This document shows, piece by piece, positions 1 to 8,490 of a DNA stretch of 64,000 bases. How positions within the stretch are numbered: position 1 is the stretch's first letter; each line of letters opens with the position of its first letter. Made by a program: the position numbers and the translations under genes. The DNA is from CAZRIZ01 sp050950465 (GTDB lineage Bacteria > Patescibacteriota > Saccharimonadia > Saccharimonadales > Saccharimonadaceae), in the NCBI GenBank assembly GCA_050950465.1, contig JBMNHQ010000002.1, positions 62,001 to 126,000 of the forward strand. Direction: 5' to 3'. The notes under the pieces were generated by a model. That model was not told the DNA's origin, made no database searches, and saw only the letters and a program-made list of their open reading frames with translations.

Positions 1-825
1 GAATTATTTGATGAGGAGTTCGACCCAACTAGTCGGCAAGACGAGAGAGTGTCACGGCTAATAAAAGTCAAGCTCAACCTAATTGAACCAAATACCGATC
101 AGCCTCGTAAAAAATTTGATGAAGTGGCTCTAAATCAACTTAGTGAGTCGATTAAAGTACATGGTGTTCTGCAACCAATTGTGGTGGTGCAAAAAGGTGA
201 TAAATACCAGATTGTTGCTGGTGAGAGACGCTATCGTGCATCAATTTTGGCCGGCAAGAAGACTATTCCAGCAATTGTACGAAAATTATCCGACCAAAAC
301 CGACTAGAATTGTCATTAATTGAAAATGTCCAACGTAGCGACTTAAGTGTGATTGAGGTAGCGACTAGTTACTTAAAGTTGCGTGATCAATTTAATCTAA
401 CTTTAGCGGAAATTGGTCGCCGCGTAGGTGGTAAATCTCTCGGGGCGATTAGTAATACCTTGCGCTTACTTCGTTTACCAAAGCCAATTATTGAGGCACT
501 AGACGATGGTCGTCTAACAGAGGGTCAAGCTAGACCATTGATTGGCTTGGATGAAAATGTGGCCTTGGAAATCGCTAACAGTATTGAGAAGCACGATTAT
601 TCAGCACGTCAGGTAGAGGACTTAGTCAAGAAGATGAGGACTCAATCAAAGAAATTGGTTAAAAAACCAGTAAGAAGTGTTTTTGCTGATTTTGAAAAAT
701 CTTTATCAGATCGTCTTCAAGCTAAAGTAACGGTAAAACCAAAACGTGATGGTTCGGGACGAATTGAAATCTCCTACAAGAACCAGACCGAACTAAATCG
801 TCTAAAAAAAGCATTGAACAATTAA
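1..825 (+). CDS. parB: ParB/Spo0J-type chromosome partition protein, 5' end missing
   Basis: ParB loads as a CTP-dependent DNA clamp at parS and segregates the origin with ParA. The reading frame is open to base 1, and the residues before the GTG at 49 (ELFDEEFDPTS, then a DERV stretch) resemble the usual ParB N-terminal linker. The gene therefore starts upstream of the window and the GTG is probably internal. Visible domains are the ParB/sulfiredoxin fold with the CTP-binding motif GERRYRAS (about bases 217-240), the ENVQR motif, a helix-turn-helix (GGKSLGAISNTLRLLRLP) and a C-terminal dimerisation segment. It converges on lepB with a 5-nt gap. parB usually lies near oriC, so the origin may be upstream of this window. 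No parS consensus was seen. Confidence 0.93.
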   Translation, partial: ELFDEEFDPTSRQDERVSRLIKVKLNLIEPNTDQPRKKFDEVALNQLSESIKVHGVLQPIVVVQKGDKYQIVAGERRYRASILAGKKTIPAIVRKLSDQNRLELSLIENVQRSDLSVIEVATSYLKLRDQFNLTLAEIGRRVGGKSLGAISNTLRLLRLPKPIIEALDDGRLTEGQARPLIGLDENVALEIANSIEKHDYSARQVEDLVKKMRTQSKKLVKKPVRSVFADFEKSLSDRLQAKVTVKPKRDGSGRIEISYKNQTELNRLKKALNN

Positions 826-830
826 ATAAA

Positions 831-1436
831 TTAGAAAGATCGTAACTTTGTAATTGGCCACCAGCGTAAAACGACTGGCCCGACGATGTTATAGATTGGC
901 ACAGTGCCAAGGCCGTTACGTGAATCGAATGAGTTGTTGCCGTCGCGGTGATCACCTACCACAAAAATCGTTTTAGCAGGCACGACAGTATCTAAATCGC
1001 CAGCTACAGGCGAACGAGGCTGGTCTTTAATGCCTTGATCAGGACTGAATCCATCAGGGTTGTCGTTGTTATAAACGGTGATGGTGCCATTCTCAATCAC
1101 AACCCGCTCGCCGGCAAAGGCGATAACGCGTTTGACTAGATATTTGTTTTTTTCATTTGGCCCAGAGTTACTCCCAGAATTCTGAAAAACAATTACTTGA
1201 CCACGCTTGGGCATATAATCAGTGTTTTTAATTTGTGACCAAGTGTGGGGTAAGCGATTAACAATAATTCGCTCACCGTTGTCGAGAGTGTCTTCCATAC
1301 TTATACCAACTACACTGTAACTTCTAAAGACAAAGGCATTAACTAACAGGGTTCCGACTACTACGGCAGCGACAAAAACCATTAAGTTGCTAATGTCGCG
1401 CAGTTTATTCGAGCGATTTATATTGATTGTGCTCAT
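831..1436 (-). CDS. lepB: Signal peptidase I
   Basis: Type I signal peptidase, which removes signal peptides from secreted proteins at the outer face of the membrane. One N-terminal transmembrane helix is followed by the catalytic Ser in SMEDTL, the catalytic Lys box (YLVKRVIAFAGE) and the GDHRDGNNSFDSRN box, all in the family order. The frame extends to a TTG at 1457, but a TATAAT at 1451-1446 lies inside that extension, so the ATG at 1436 (201 residues) is the likelier start. Divergent from the LCP gene. Confidence 0.93.
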   Translation of the reverse strand: MSTININRSNKLRDISNLMVFVAAVVVGTLLVNAFVFRSYSVVGISMEDTLDNGERIIVNRLPHTWSQIKNTDYMPKRGQVIVFQNSGSNSGPNEKNKYLVKRVIAFAGERVVIENGTITVYNNDNPDGFSPDQGIKDQPRSPVAGDLDTVVPAKTIFVVGDHRDGNNSFDSRNGLGTVPIYNIVGPVVLRWWPITKLRSF

Positions 1437-1445
1437 ACTTATTCC

Positions 1446-1451
1446 ATTATA
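1446..1451 (-). promoter_or_regulatory. -10 box of lepB, leaderless
   Basis: TATAAT on the minus strand ends 9 nt before the lepB ATG (1436). Transcription would begin at or almost at the start codon, leaving no room for a Shine-Dalgarno sequence. Confidence 0.65.
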
Positions 1452-1492
1452 TACCAATTACGTTTTAATTTTTATTTTTTATGGTTTTCCGT

Positions 1493-1498
1493 TATACT
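1493..1498 (+). promoter_or_regulatory. -10 box of the LCP gene, near leaderless
   Basis: TATACT 12 nt upstream of the ATG at 1511. It argues against the earlier in-frame ATG at 1481, which lies upstream of this hexamer. Confidence 0.5.
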
Positions 1499-1510
1499 TA
1501 TAGATTGTTA

Positions 1511-3172
1511 ATGAAAGTAAAACGTCCAACATCAGTCGATGGTTTTATTCCAGTAAAACGCCAAAATAAAGCGCCTAAGATTAAGGGCGGTGTTTCTATT
1601 CAAACTAACAAATCTATAGTTAACAAGAAGGTTCCGTCTGAATCGATTCAATTGGAGTCAGTTAAAACTCGAAAAACAGTGGCTAGCGAAAAGATTAAAG
1701 ACCTGCCACCGATTGACATCGACGATAGTAATAAGAAGCCTTCTAGGCACTTACGTAAGAAGCGTCAAGCTGGATTTGGTAAGACTAAGAAGAAGCGTAG
1801 CGGGTTAGTGCGATTTATAATTTCATTAACTGTTTTAGTAGTAGGCGCCTGTGCGGTTTATGCTGGCATGTACACTTATAAGATTGCCCAAGTTTCTAGC
1901 AAAGTGTTTACTGGCAGCTGGGCTGGCTTGTTTGTGCATAAGCCACTGAAGACTGACAGCAATGGTAGAACCAATGTGTTGGTTTTTGGTACGGCTGAAG
2001 ACAGTGAGGATGGCAAGCATGGTGGGGCTAACTTGACCGATTCTGTTATGGTGATTAGTTTCAGTAAAGATGACGATGATATGGCAATGCTGAATTTGCC
2101 ACGCGACCTCTGGATAAAGCATGAAAAAATCTGTACTGTTGGCTATCAGGAGAAGCTCAATTCAGTCTATTTTTGTGCTTCTGATGATGGCAAAAATGAA
2201 TTGGCTGGTGCTGAAGCATTGATGCGCAAAGTTACAGAAATAACTGGAGTTGAATTACAATATTATGTTCATTTGAATTTCAGTGCAGTTATTGGCTTAG
2301 TTGATGCGGTCGGTGGGGTTGATGTCGATGTGATGGGTTACGGGCCGGTACCAAGAGGAGTTAAGCCGGGGAGTATCTTAGATCGTAATTTTGACTGGAA
2401 ATGTGGTGGTAAGTGTTATTACGTTAAGTATGAACCTGGTGTGCATCATATGGATGGTGAGCATGCTTTAGCGTTCATTCGTGCTCGTAATGCCAATGGT
2501 GGTTATGGCTTGCCCAATTCCAATTTTGATCGTGAAAAAAATCAACAGAAGGTGGTTAATGCTCTGATGGCGAAGATGATGACAGCCGGTACCCTGAGTG
2601 ACTACAACAAATTCTCCAAGATTCTCGATACAGTTGGTGATAATTTACGCACCAATTTCTCTTCAGACGAGGTTCAGTCAGCTATTAGGCTTGCTAAAAA
2701 AGCTAAATTTAGCAGTGGGCGCTCCATAACATTGGTTGGTACTGGTGTAAATTTACTAACGACTGGTAATATGTACGGTAAATCTTCGGTTTATCCAAAA
2801 GCCGGTTTATTTGATTATGAAGCAATTAAGAAACATGTTACCAAGGAGCTGTTGGATGCTGGTTTGTCAGAAGAGGCTGCTAGAATAGGTGTTTTTAACG
2901 CCAGTGGCGAATCGGGTGTGGCTAAGAATTTGGCTGACAAGCTAAAGGAAAATAATATCAATGTGGTTCAGGTAGGCAACGCTCCTAAAACCTGCTCACC
3001 CGAAACACCTACTGCAATTGTTCAGTTAGGCGAAGACTCTAAACCTAAAACTTTAGCTAGATTACGCAGAGTGGCAAGTGGTCGTAAGATTGATTGTCAA
3101 CTCGAGTTTGATTATGACAGAACATTAGATTTTATAGTCATCATTAATAGTCTGGAGCCGACGAATGATTAG
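1511..3172 (+). CDS. LytR-CpsA-Psr (LCP) family cell-wall glycopolymer ligase
   Basis: LCP enzymes transfer undecaprenyl-linked glycopolymers to peptidoglycan on the outer face of the membrane. After a basic cytoplasmic N-terminus there is one transmembrane helix (around residues 105-125). The LCP domain follows, with the marks NLPRDLW, LNFSAVIGLVDAVGGVDV, ALAFIRAR and DREKNQQ, including the Asp/Arg residues that bind the pyrophosphate. A C-terminal LytR_C domain is indicated by RIGVFNASGESGVAKNLA. I chose the ATG at 1511 (553 residues) because a -10 box lies just before it; the longer frame starts at 1481. The 3' end overlaps the next gene by 8 nt. LCP proteins suggest wall-linked polymers as in monoderm bacteria. 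Confidence 0.88.
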   Translation: MKVKRPTSVDGFIPVKRQNKAPKIKGGVSIQTNKSIVNKKVPSESIQLESVKTRKTVASEKIKDLPPIDIDDSNKKPSRHLRKKRQAGFGKTKKKRSGLVRFIISLTVLVVGACAVYAGMYTYKIAQVSSKVFTGSWAGLFVHKPLKTDSNGRTNVLVFGTAEDSEDGKHGGANLTDSVMVISFSKDDDDMAMLNLPRDLWIKHEKICTVGYQEKLNSVYFCASDDGKNELAGAEALMRKVTEITGVELQYYVHLNFSAVIGLVDAVGGVDVDVMGYGPVPRGVKPGSILDRNFDWKCGGKCYYVKYEPGVHHMDGEHALAFIRARNANGGYGLPNSNFDREKNQQKVVNALMAKMMTAGTLSDYNKFSKILDTVGDNLRTNFSSDEVQSAIRLAKKAKFSSGRSITLVGTGVNLLTTGNMYGKSSVYPKAGLFDYEAIKKHVTKELLDAGLSEEAARIGVFNASGESGVAKNLADKLKENNINVVQVGNAPKTCSPETPTAIVQLGEDSKPKTLARLRRVASGRKIDCQLEFDYDRTLDFIVIINSLEPTND

Positions 3173-3995
3173 GGCTTTTTTAACTTATTCATCCTCAAAG
3201 AATCGTCGTCGTGATTTGGCTAGTAAGATTGTTTATATTGCATTGAATATTGCTTTGGTGGCGAGTATAGCTATATCTTTGATTGTTTTCTCATCAATTT
3301 GGTTAGCAATATCCTTGCTAGTCTTAAGTAAGTGGCGAGTTTTTGCTGTTAAGCCACGTTTCTGGTGGGCTAATATGCAATCAAATGCAGTTGACTTTAT
3401 TGTGGGTCTAGGATACATCGTTTATTTATCGCAAATTCCTCTGGGAAGTTATATTAGTCAAGGGATTGTTACGGTTTTATATATTTTCTGGTTATTGATT
3501 GTAAAGCCACGCTCTAGTCGAGTTTGGGTGGTGGTGCAGGGTCTGGCGGCTATGTATATGGGAGTGAGTTCACTACTGATAATTGGTTCAGATTGGCCCC
3601 AATTCTTAGTATTAGGTCCATCAATATTGGTCTGTTTTATAGCACAGCGTCATATATTGGCGGCTCACGACATAGAGAATGTTAATTATTATGCTGCTTT
3701 GGGTGCCATGATTAGTGGGGAAGTGATGTGGGTGTTGGGCCACTGGGTCGTGTCCTATAATCTACCGCTAAAAGGACTTTATTTAGTTCAGCCTGCGATA
3801 ATCTTAGTTTTATTGATGATTGTCGTCGAATTAGTGATAGAATCTATCTTGAATGAACCAGAAAAAAGTGGTGCAAAAACTAAGAGTGGCTGGCTGGATG
3901 ACTTACGTCCAGTTCTTTTGCCGATTGGTTTATGTCTAATTACAGTTTTAATCTTGATGATATTCTTCACTAAGCCGCTGGTAGGTAACATTTAA
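3165..3995 (+). CDS. Multi-pass membrane protein of unknown function
   Basis: 276 residues with about seven or eight hydrophobic segments and short basic loops (first helix around residues 22-50, last around 250-272). I do not recognise a family. It overlaps the LCP gene by 8 nt and is followed 20 nt later by htrA, so all three are probably cotranscribed. That places it in an envelope-maintenance operon, but nothing in the sequence indicates a catalytic role. Confidence 0.75.
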   Translation: MIRAFLTYSSSKNRRRDLASKIVYIALNIALVASIAISLIVFSSIWLAISLLVLSKWRVFAVKPRFWWANMQSNAVDFIVGLGYIVYLSQIPLGSYISQGIVTVLYIFWLLIVKPRSSRVWVVVQGLAAMYMGVSSLLIIGSDWPQFLVLGPSILVCFIAQRHILAAHDIENVNYYAALGAMISGEVMWVLGHWVVSYNLPLKGLYLVQPAIILVLLMIVVELVIESILNEPEKSGAKTKSGWLDDLRPVLLPIGLCLITVLILMIFFTKPLVGNI

Positions 3996-4015
3996 CTCTA
4001 TAAGAAAGGGGTCGT

Positions 4016-5179
4016 ATGGATCCGGAAGTAGGAAAAAAATCAAACAACAAAGCTACTATAGTTGCTTTGGTAATTTTTGGGTTGGTAGCAATACTTAGTA
4101 TAGTGGTTTATTTTAGCGGTTGGCTAGATAATAAATCTGATCAATTAGTGACCGATCGGTCAAAAATAAACATCTCGGGGTCTGGCGATAAAAACTCCTA
4201 TCAGTTTGCCGAGCAGAAAATATCTATTAGTGATGTGGTCGATAAGGTGTCACCGAGCGTGGTTTCGATTTTGACAACCACAAATTCAATGACATTTTGG
4301 GGTGAAAGCTCTGTTCAGCAAGGGGCGGGCAGTGGAATAATTTTGTCAAAAGATGGTTATATACTAACCAATAAGCATGTAGTGAGTGGAGCAAAAGCGG
4401 TAGTGGTGGCTTTAGCTAATGGTGAAACTTATGATGACGTTGAGATACTGTTTCTAGACCCAATGAATGATTTGGCCTTCTTAAAAATCAATAATGTCAA
4501 CAACTTAACTCCGATTGAAATTGGCGATTCAAAAACCATCAAGGTTGGGCAACCAGTCTTGGCGATTGGTAATGCACTAGGTGAATATCAAAATACCGTA
4601 ACTGATGGAATTATTTCAGGGGTTGGAAGGAATATTGTCGCTCAGGGCGGTAATGGCTATGGTGCAGTTAAATCTGAAGGTTTGAGCGACCTAATTCAGA
4701 CTAATGCGGCGATTAATTCAGGTAACTCTGGTGGTCCACTGGTAAATGCTGGTGGACAATTAATCGGTATTAATACGGCAGTTGCGCAAAATGCACATGG
4801 TATTGGCTTTGCGATTCCAGTTGGTGCTGCTAAAGGCGTAATCAAGCAATTAGGACGAGACGATTCAAATATTAGACGGGGTTATATTGGTGTTAGTTAT
4901 ATGGAGATTACTCCTACAGTAGCAAAACAACGTAATTTAGCGCGATCACGTGGTGCAATTATTAGTCAAAATGGCGTTATGTCAGGCTCACCAGCCAAAG
5001 CAGCTGGCCTGCGCGAAGGTGATATCATTACCAAAGTTAATGATAGTGATATCGGAGTGGTTGGTAGTGTAGCAACGTTGGTGGCCGAATATAGCCCTGG
5101 TGAAATAGTTGAGCTGATAATCTTACGAGATGGCTCTGAGCAGGCTATTAAAGTTGAGGTTGGTCAGTATACTGACTAA
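4016..5179 (+). CDS. htrA: HtrA/DegP-like trypsin-type serine protease with PDZ domain
   Basis: Membrane-anchored quality-control protease acting outside the cytoplasm on misfolded proteins. One N-terminal transmembrane helix (about residues 13-36) precedes a linker and a chymotrypsin-fold domain with an intact triad: His121 in TNKHVV, Asp152 in NDLAFLKI and Ser238 in NSGNSGGPLV. A single C-terminal PDZ domain follows (about 290-385, with SPAKAAGLREGDIITKVN). At 387 residues it has the usual length for one-PDZ HtrA. A GAAAGGGG ribosome-binding site precedes the ATG. It ends convergently with prmC, overlapping by 4 nt. Confidence 0.92.
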   Translation: MDPEVGKKSNNKATIVALVIFGLVAILSIVVYFSGWLDNKSDQLVTDRSKINISGSGDKNSYQFAEQKISISDVVDKVSPSVVSILTTTNSMTFWGESSVQQGAGSGIILSKDGYILTNKHVVSGAKAVVVALANGETYDDVEILFLDPMNDLAFLKINNVNNLTPIEIGDSKTIKVGQPVLAIGNALGEYQNTVTDGIISGVGRNIVAQGGNGYGAVKSEGLSDLIQTNAAINSGNSGGPLVNAGGQLIGINTAVAQNAHGIGFAIPVGAAKGVIKQLGRDDSNIRRGYIGVSYMEITPTVAKQRNLARSRGAIISQNGVMSGSPAKAAGLREGDIITKVNDSDIGVVGSVATLVAEYSPGEIVELIILRDGSEQAIKVEVGQYTD

Positions 5180-6030
5180 TGAGCTTGTGCTGCGGTGATG
5201 TAGTTGGTGCGTTTGATGTTTTTGAAGTCGTTTCGTTGTAATTTCTCAGTAATTAATTTTTGTTGACGCGGGTCTGATTCAAGGATTAGCCAACCGTTGG
5301 GATGGAGATTTCGCTGATCTTTAATTTGATCAATCAGCTGGCTGATTAGAGTTAGTCCATTATCGTCAGCAAAGAGGGCCGATTTTGGTTCAAATTCAAC
5401 TTCTGCACCTATCTCCCACGCGGTCGATACATAGGGCAGGTTTGCAGTGATAATGTCATATTTTTCAGTAATATTTTCCAACAAATTGTTTCGAATAACT
5501 TTTGTGTTCATGGCCCCTAGTTTAATTTGATTTTGTCGACAAATCTCTAGTGCCTTTGGGTCTATATCCGATAAGGTGGTCCTATAAGGTATTTCAAGTT
5601 GATTAAGCTCTAATGATAAACTCAAGCCAATTACGCCCGAGCCGCAACCAACATCAGCGATTTTAATTGGTCGAGCATCAATTGTTTTGGAAATGTTTAT
5701 AGCTTGCTCGACTAATTCTTCAGTCTCTGGGCGGGGTATTAATACATCTGGCGAGACGATAAAATCATAGCCAAAAAATTCCTTTTGTCCAGTAATGTAT
5801 GCCACTGGATAGCTAACAGCTCTTTTTTGCAATAGTCGATTAGCTATTTTTTGTTCGTCTATAGTTAGAGTTGCTTCTGGATGAGTGTGTAAGTTAATAC
5901 GTTCTACGTTTAAGACATGGGCTAAAATTAGCTCAGAGTCTAGCTGTGGCGTAACAATACCATTAGACTTTAAGTACTGGCTAGCTTGCTCGAGCCATTT
6001 GCCACGATTAGTGGCTGTCTTCGTCATCAT
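5176..6030 (-). CDS. prmC: Release factor glutamine N5-methyltransferase
   Basis: PrmC methylates the GGQ glutamine of RF1 and RF2. An N-terminal helical domain is followed by a Rossmann methyltransferase domain with motif I (ADVGCGSGVIGLS) and the substrate-binding motif ITANLPYVST, where the usual NPPY is NLPY. It lies directly downstream of its substrate gene prfA and overlaps it, the common arrangement. The frame can be extended to an ATG at 6051, but the ATGs at 6030/6027 give a better match to the usual PrmC N-terminus. No clear Shine-Dalgarno decides between them, so coupling to prfA translation is likely. Confidence 0.88.
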   Translation of the reverse strand: MMTKTATNRGKWLEQASQYLKSNGIVTPQLDSELILAHVLNVERINLHTHPEATLTIDEQKIANRLLQKRAVSYPVAYITGQKEFFGYDFIVSPDVLIPRPETEELVEQAINISKTIDARPIKIADVGCGSGVIGLSLSLELNQLEIPYRTTLSDIDPKALEICRQNQIKLGAMNTKVIRNNLLENITEKYDIITANLPYVSTAWEIGAEVEFEPKSALFADDNGLTLISQLIDQIKDQRNLHPNGWLILESDPRQQKLITEKLQRNDFKNIKRTNYITAAQAH

Positions 6031-7084
6031 TAGCGATAAGTTCTTGCTCATAGAGCTTGAGCTTCTCTAGTAAATCTGCAATATCACCATTCATGGCAGC
6101 AGGAATATTGCTGCGGGTATAGCTGATGCGGTGGTCAGTGATACGGTCTTGAGGAAAGTTATAGGTACGGATTTTTTCACTGCGATCGCCTGAACCAATC
6201 AAACTACGCCGCTTACTGCTCAATTTAGCTTGTTCTTCTTCTAATTTAGCTTGAAGCAGGCGACTGCGTAGGATACTCATGGCCTTAGTCTTATTCTTTA
6301 TCTGTGATTTTTCATCTTGATTGGCTACAACAATACCGGTTGGTAAATGAGTAATGCGAACAGCTGAGTCGGTGGTATTAACACTCTGACCGCCGTGTCC
6401 ACCCGAGCGAAAGACGTCAATTCTCAGATCACTGGGATTGATTTCTATATCGGTTTCTTCGGCTTCTGGTAAGACTGCGACCGTAACGGTGCTGGTATGA
6501 ATGCGGCCTTGACTCTCAGTCTCTGGTACACGTTGCACGCGATGTACGCCTGATTCAAACTTGAATGTACCATAAGGTTTAACACCATTAATTTTAAAGA
6601 TCACTTCCTTATAACCACCGGCATCATTAAAACTTTCGCTTAACAGTTCGGTGTGAAAGTTATTTTGTTCGCAGTAGCGCAGATAAGCTCGGTAAAGTTC
6701 GGCTGCAAACAACCCAGCCTCGTCACCACCAGCGCCGGCGCGAATCTCCACCATAGCGTTTTTATTATCATTCGGATCTGCGGGAGTTAAAATCTGTGTT
6801 AGTTGCTGATTGGTTTGTTTAAGTTTTTGCTCAATTTCCGTTAATTCTTGTTGGGCCAGCTCGGCTAATTCGCCATCATCGCTAATCACTAACTTTTGCG
6901 TCTCGTCTCTCTGTGTGGTAAGTGATTCACTTTGTTTTACGAGATCTAAGATCTCTGTTAATTCACTCAAACGACGCATTTTGTTGGCATAGTCAGGGTG
7001 ATTAAAGGCATTGGGCCCGCTTGAGAAGGCGGTTAGCTTATTCTTCTCGTCTAATAGTTTAGTTTTATCAATTTGTAATCTCAT
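6008..7084 (-). CDS. prfA: Peptide chain release factor 1
   Basis: RF1 terminates translation at UAA and UAG. 358 residues, normal length. The codon-recognition loop reads VPETESQGRIHTS (PxT-type motif at residues 187-189) and the peptidyl-hydrolysis motif GGQ is at 231-233 in SGGHGGQSVNTTDSAVRITH. The PxT motif separates it from the RF2 gene at 32182, which has SPF. It overlaps prmC. Confidence 0.95.
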   Translation of the reverse strand: MRLQIDKTKLLDEKNKLTAFSSGPNAFNHPDYANKMRRLSELTEILDLVKQSESLTTQRDETQKLVISDDGELAELAQQELTEIEQKLKQTNQQLTQILTPADPNDNKNAMVEIRAGAGGDEAGLFAAELYRAYLRYCEQNNFHTELLSESFNDAGGYKEVIFKINGVKPYGTFKFESGVHRVQRVPETESQGRIHTSTVTVAVLPEAEETDIEINPSDLRIDVFRSGGHGGQSVNTTDSAVRITHLPTGIVVANQDEKSQIKNKTKAMSILRSRLLQAKLEEEQAKLSSKRRSLIGSGDRSEKIRTYNFPQDRITDHRISYTRSNIPAAMNGDIADLLEKLKLYEQELIANDDEDSH

Positions 7085-7122
7085 AGAAGTCTCTTATTTG
7101 GTTTTTAGTATAAATCATTTAA

Positions 7123-7159
7123 TGAAATAAAACACATCTCCTTGACTAGAGATGTGTTT
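7123..7159 (-). terminator. Rho-independent terminator of rpmE
   Basis: Inverted repeat AAACACATCTC (7130-7140) and GAGATGTGTTT (7149-7159) with an 8-nt loop. Read on the minus strand, the hairpin is followed by TTTTATTT. It lies just after the rpmE stop codon. Confidence 0.8.
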
Positions 7160-7172
7160 CAAGAAAACTAAG

Positions 7173-7598
7173 CTATTTGCTTTTAGATTCAGTTTTTGTG
7201 GCTTTTTTAGCCTTAACAGCTGACTTCTTTAGTTTTTCAGCTTTTGTAGCTGGTTTGCTTTCAGCTTCCTTAACCTTTTTTACTGGCTTTTTTGCAACTT
7301 TTTTAGTCTTTTTTGCGGCGACCTTCTTAGCCATTTCAGCTTGATGCTTTTTGGCAGCCTCAGCCTGCTTCTTAAAGCGGTCAACTCGACCTTCGGTATC
7401 GATGATCTTCTCTTCACCAGTGAAGAAAGGATGCGAAGCGCTGGAAATATGAACTTTAACTAGTGGATATTCATTTCCATCTTCCCACTTGATAGTTTCT
7501 TCGCTAGGAGCGGTGCTTTTAGTCAAGAAACTAAAACCGGCTGCTTCGTCGCTAAATACGACAAGCCGATATTCTTTAGGATGTATACTGCTTTTCAT
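7173..7598 (-). CDS. rpmE: Ribosomal protein L31 with a long Lys/Ala-rich C-terminal tail
   Basis: Large-subunit protein L31. The first ~80 residues form the L31 core, ending in the diagnostic HPFFTGEEKIIDTEGRVDRF stretch. The cysteines of the zinc-binding type are absent, so it is closer to the type B (RpmE2-like) form. The remaining ~60 residues are a low-complexity tail of Lys, Ala, Val and Thr resembling histone-H1-like tails; total length is 141 residues against 80-90 normally. The ATG at 7598 is 9 nt downstream of the -10 box, so the mRNA is probably leaderless. Confidence 0.9.
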   Translation of the reverse strand: MKSSIHPKEYRLVVFSDEAAGFSFLTKSTAPSEETIKWEDGNEYPLVKVHISSASHPFFTGEEKIIDTEGRVDRFKKQAEAAKKHQAEMAKKVAAKKTKKVAKKPVKKVKEAESKPATKAEKLKKSAVKAKKATKTESKSK

Positions 7599-7607
7599 AA
7601 TCCCCGG

Positions 7608-7636
7608 ATTTTAGAGGAAATTATCTGATTTGTCAA
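7608..7636 (-). promoter_or_regulatory. rpmE promoter
   Basis: TTGACA (7636-7631), 17-nt spacer, TAAAAT (7613-7608) on the minus strand, 9 nt before the ATG. Its -35 lies 2 nt from the -35 of the divergent rpsB promoter. Confidence 0.75.
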
Positions 7637-7638
7637 AC

Positions 7639-7667
7639 TTGACTAGGGTGGGCTTGTTTGTTAGAAT
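7639..7667 (+). promoter_or_regulatory. rpsB-tsf promoter
   Basis: TTGACT (7639-7644), 17-nt spacer ending in TGT (extended -10 TGn), TAGAAT (7662-7667). Transcription would start near 7674, giving a leader of about 80 nt. Confidence 0.7.
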
Positions 7668-7673
7668 TGTGAA

Positions 7674-7755
7674 CGTAATAAATTTAATGACACAGTCTGT
7701 CGTTTTCTCCTGCCGAGTAAGGTAGTGGCGATGGGCGAGGTAAAAGGAGTACAAA
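7674..7755 (+). promoter_or_regulatory. Possible structured leader of rpsB
   Basis: The leader contains a small hairpin (GACA/TGTC at about 7689-7702) and a CTCCT at 7707-7711 able to pair with the AGGAG Shine-Dalgarno at 7745-7749. Many bacteria autoregulate rpsB through its leader by S2. Here the fold is inferred only from complementarity. Confidence 0.35.
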
Positions 7756-8487
7756 ATGAGTGATGTTAAGATTGACATCAAAGCTTTGCTTGAAGCGGGC
7801 GTGCACTTTGGTCATAAGACCAGTCGTTGGCACCCCAAGATGGCGCCATATATCCATTCTAAACGGGGCGATACTCACATTATCGACCTAACCAAGACGG
7901 TCGAGGCGCTTGACGTAGCACTAGACGCTGTTTCAGCAGCAGTGGCTAAGGGTGGTAAGATTCTTTTTGTTGGTACTAAGAGTCAAGCTAAAGACGAGGT
8001 TAAACGTGTGGCGGAAGCTACTGGGCAACTTTACGTTAATGAACGCTGGGTGGGCGGTACGCTGACGAATCACAAGACAATTGGTCTGCAGATTCGTAAA
8101 TTACATAAACTAGAAAAGCAAATTGCCACGGGCGAGTTAGAGCGGCGCTATTCTAAATTGGAGGTGCAGCGTGTTCAGGAAGAAATCGACTCCTTAAATG
8201 AGCGCTATGGTGGTGTTAAGGCTATGACCAGCAAGCCAGCAATGCTAGTAGTAACCGATGCTATTGTTGAACGCAATGCAATTAACGAAGCCAAGAAAGT
8301 TAACATTCCAGTAGTGGCTTTCTGTGATAGTAATACTGATCCAGTTGATATTGATTACGTTATCCCAGCCAACGATGATGCAATCAAGGGAATACAACTT
8401 ATACTAGGCTATTTTGAAGAGGTGATTTTGGCAGCTAATAAGAATGTTAAGGCGGCCACTCCAATAGCTAAAAAAGAAGGGAAATAA
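7756..8487 (+). CDS. rpsB: Ribosomal protein S2
   Basis: Small-subunit protein S2, 243 residues. Typical marks are the N-terminal LLEAGVHFGHKTSRWHPKM, the segment FVGTKSQAKDEV, ERWVGGTLTNHKTI, and VPVVAFCDSNTDPVDIDYVIPANDDA near the end. A strong AAAAGGAG site precedes the ATG. It is followed 3 nt later by tsf, the standard bacterial pair. Confidence 0.97.
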   Translation: MSDVKIDIKALLEAGVHFGHKTSRWHPKMAPYIHSKRGDTHIIDLTKTVEALDVALDAVSAAVAKGGKILFVGTKSQAKDEVKRVAEATGQLYVNERWVGGTLTNHKTIGLQIRKLHKLEKQIATGELERRYSKLEVQRVQEEIDSLNERYGGVKAMTSKPAMLVVTDAIVERNAINEAKKVNIPVVAFCDSNTDPVDIDYVIPANDDAIKGIQLILGYFEEVILAANKNVKAATPIAKKEGK

Positions 8488-8490
8488 AAG

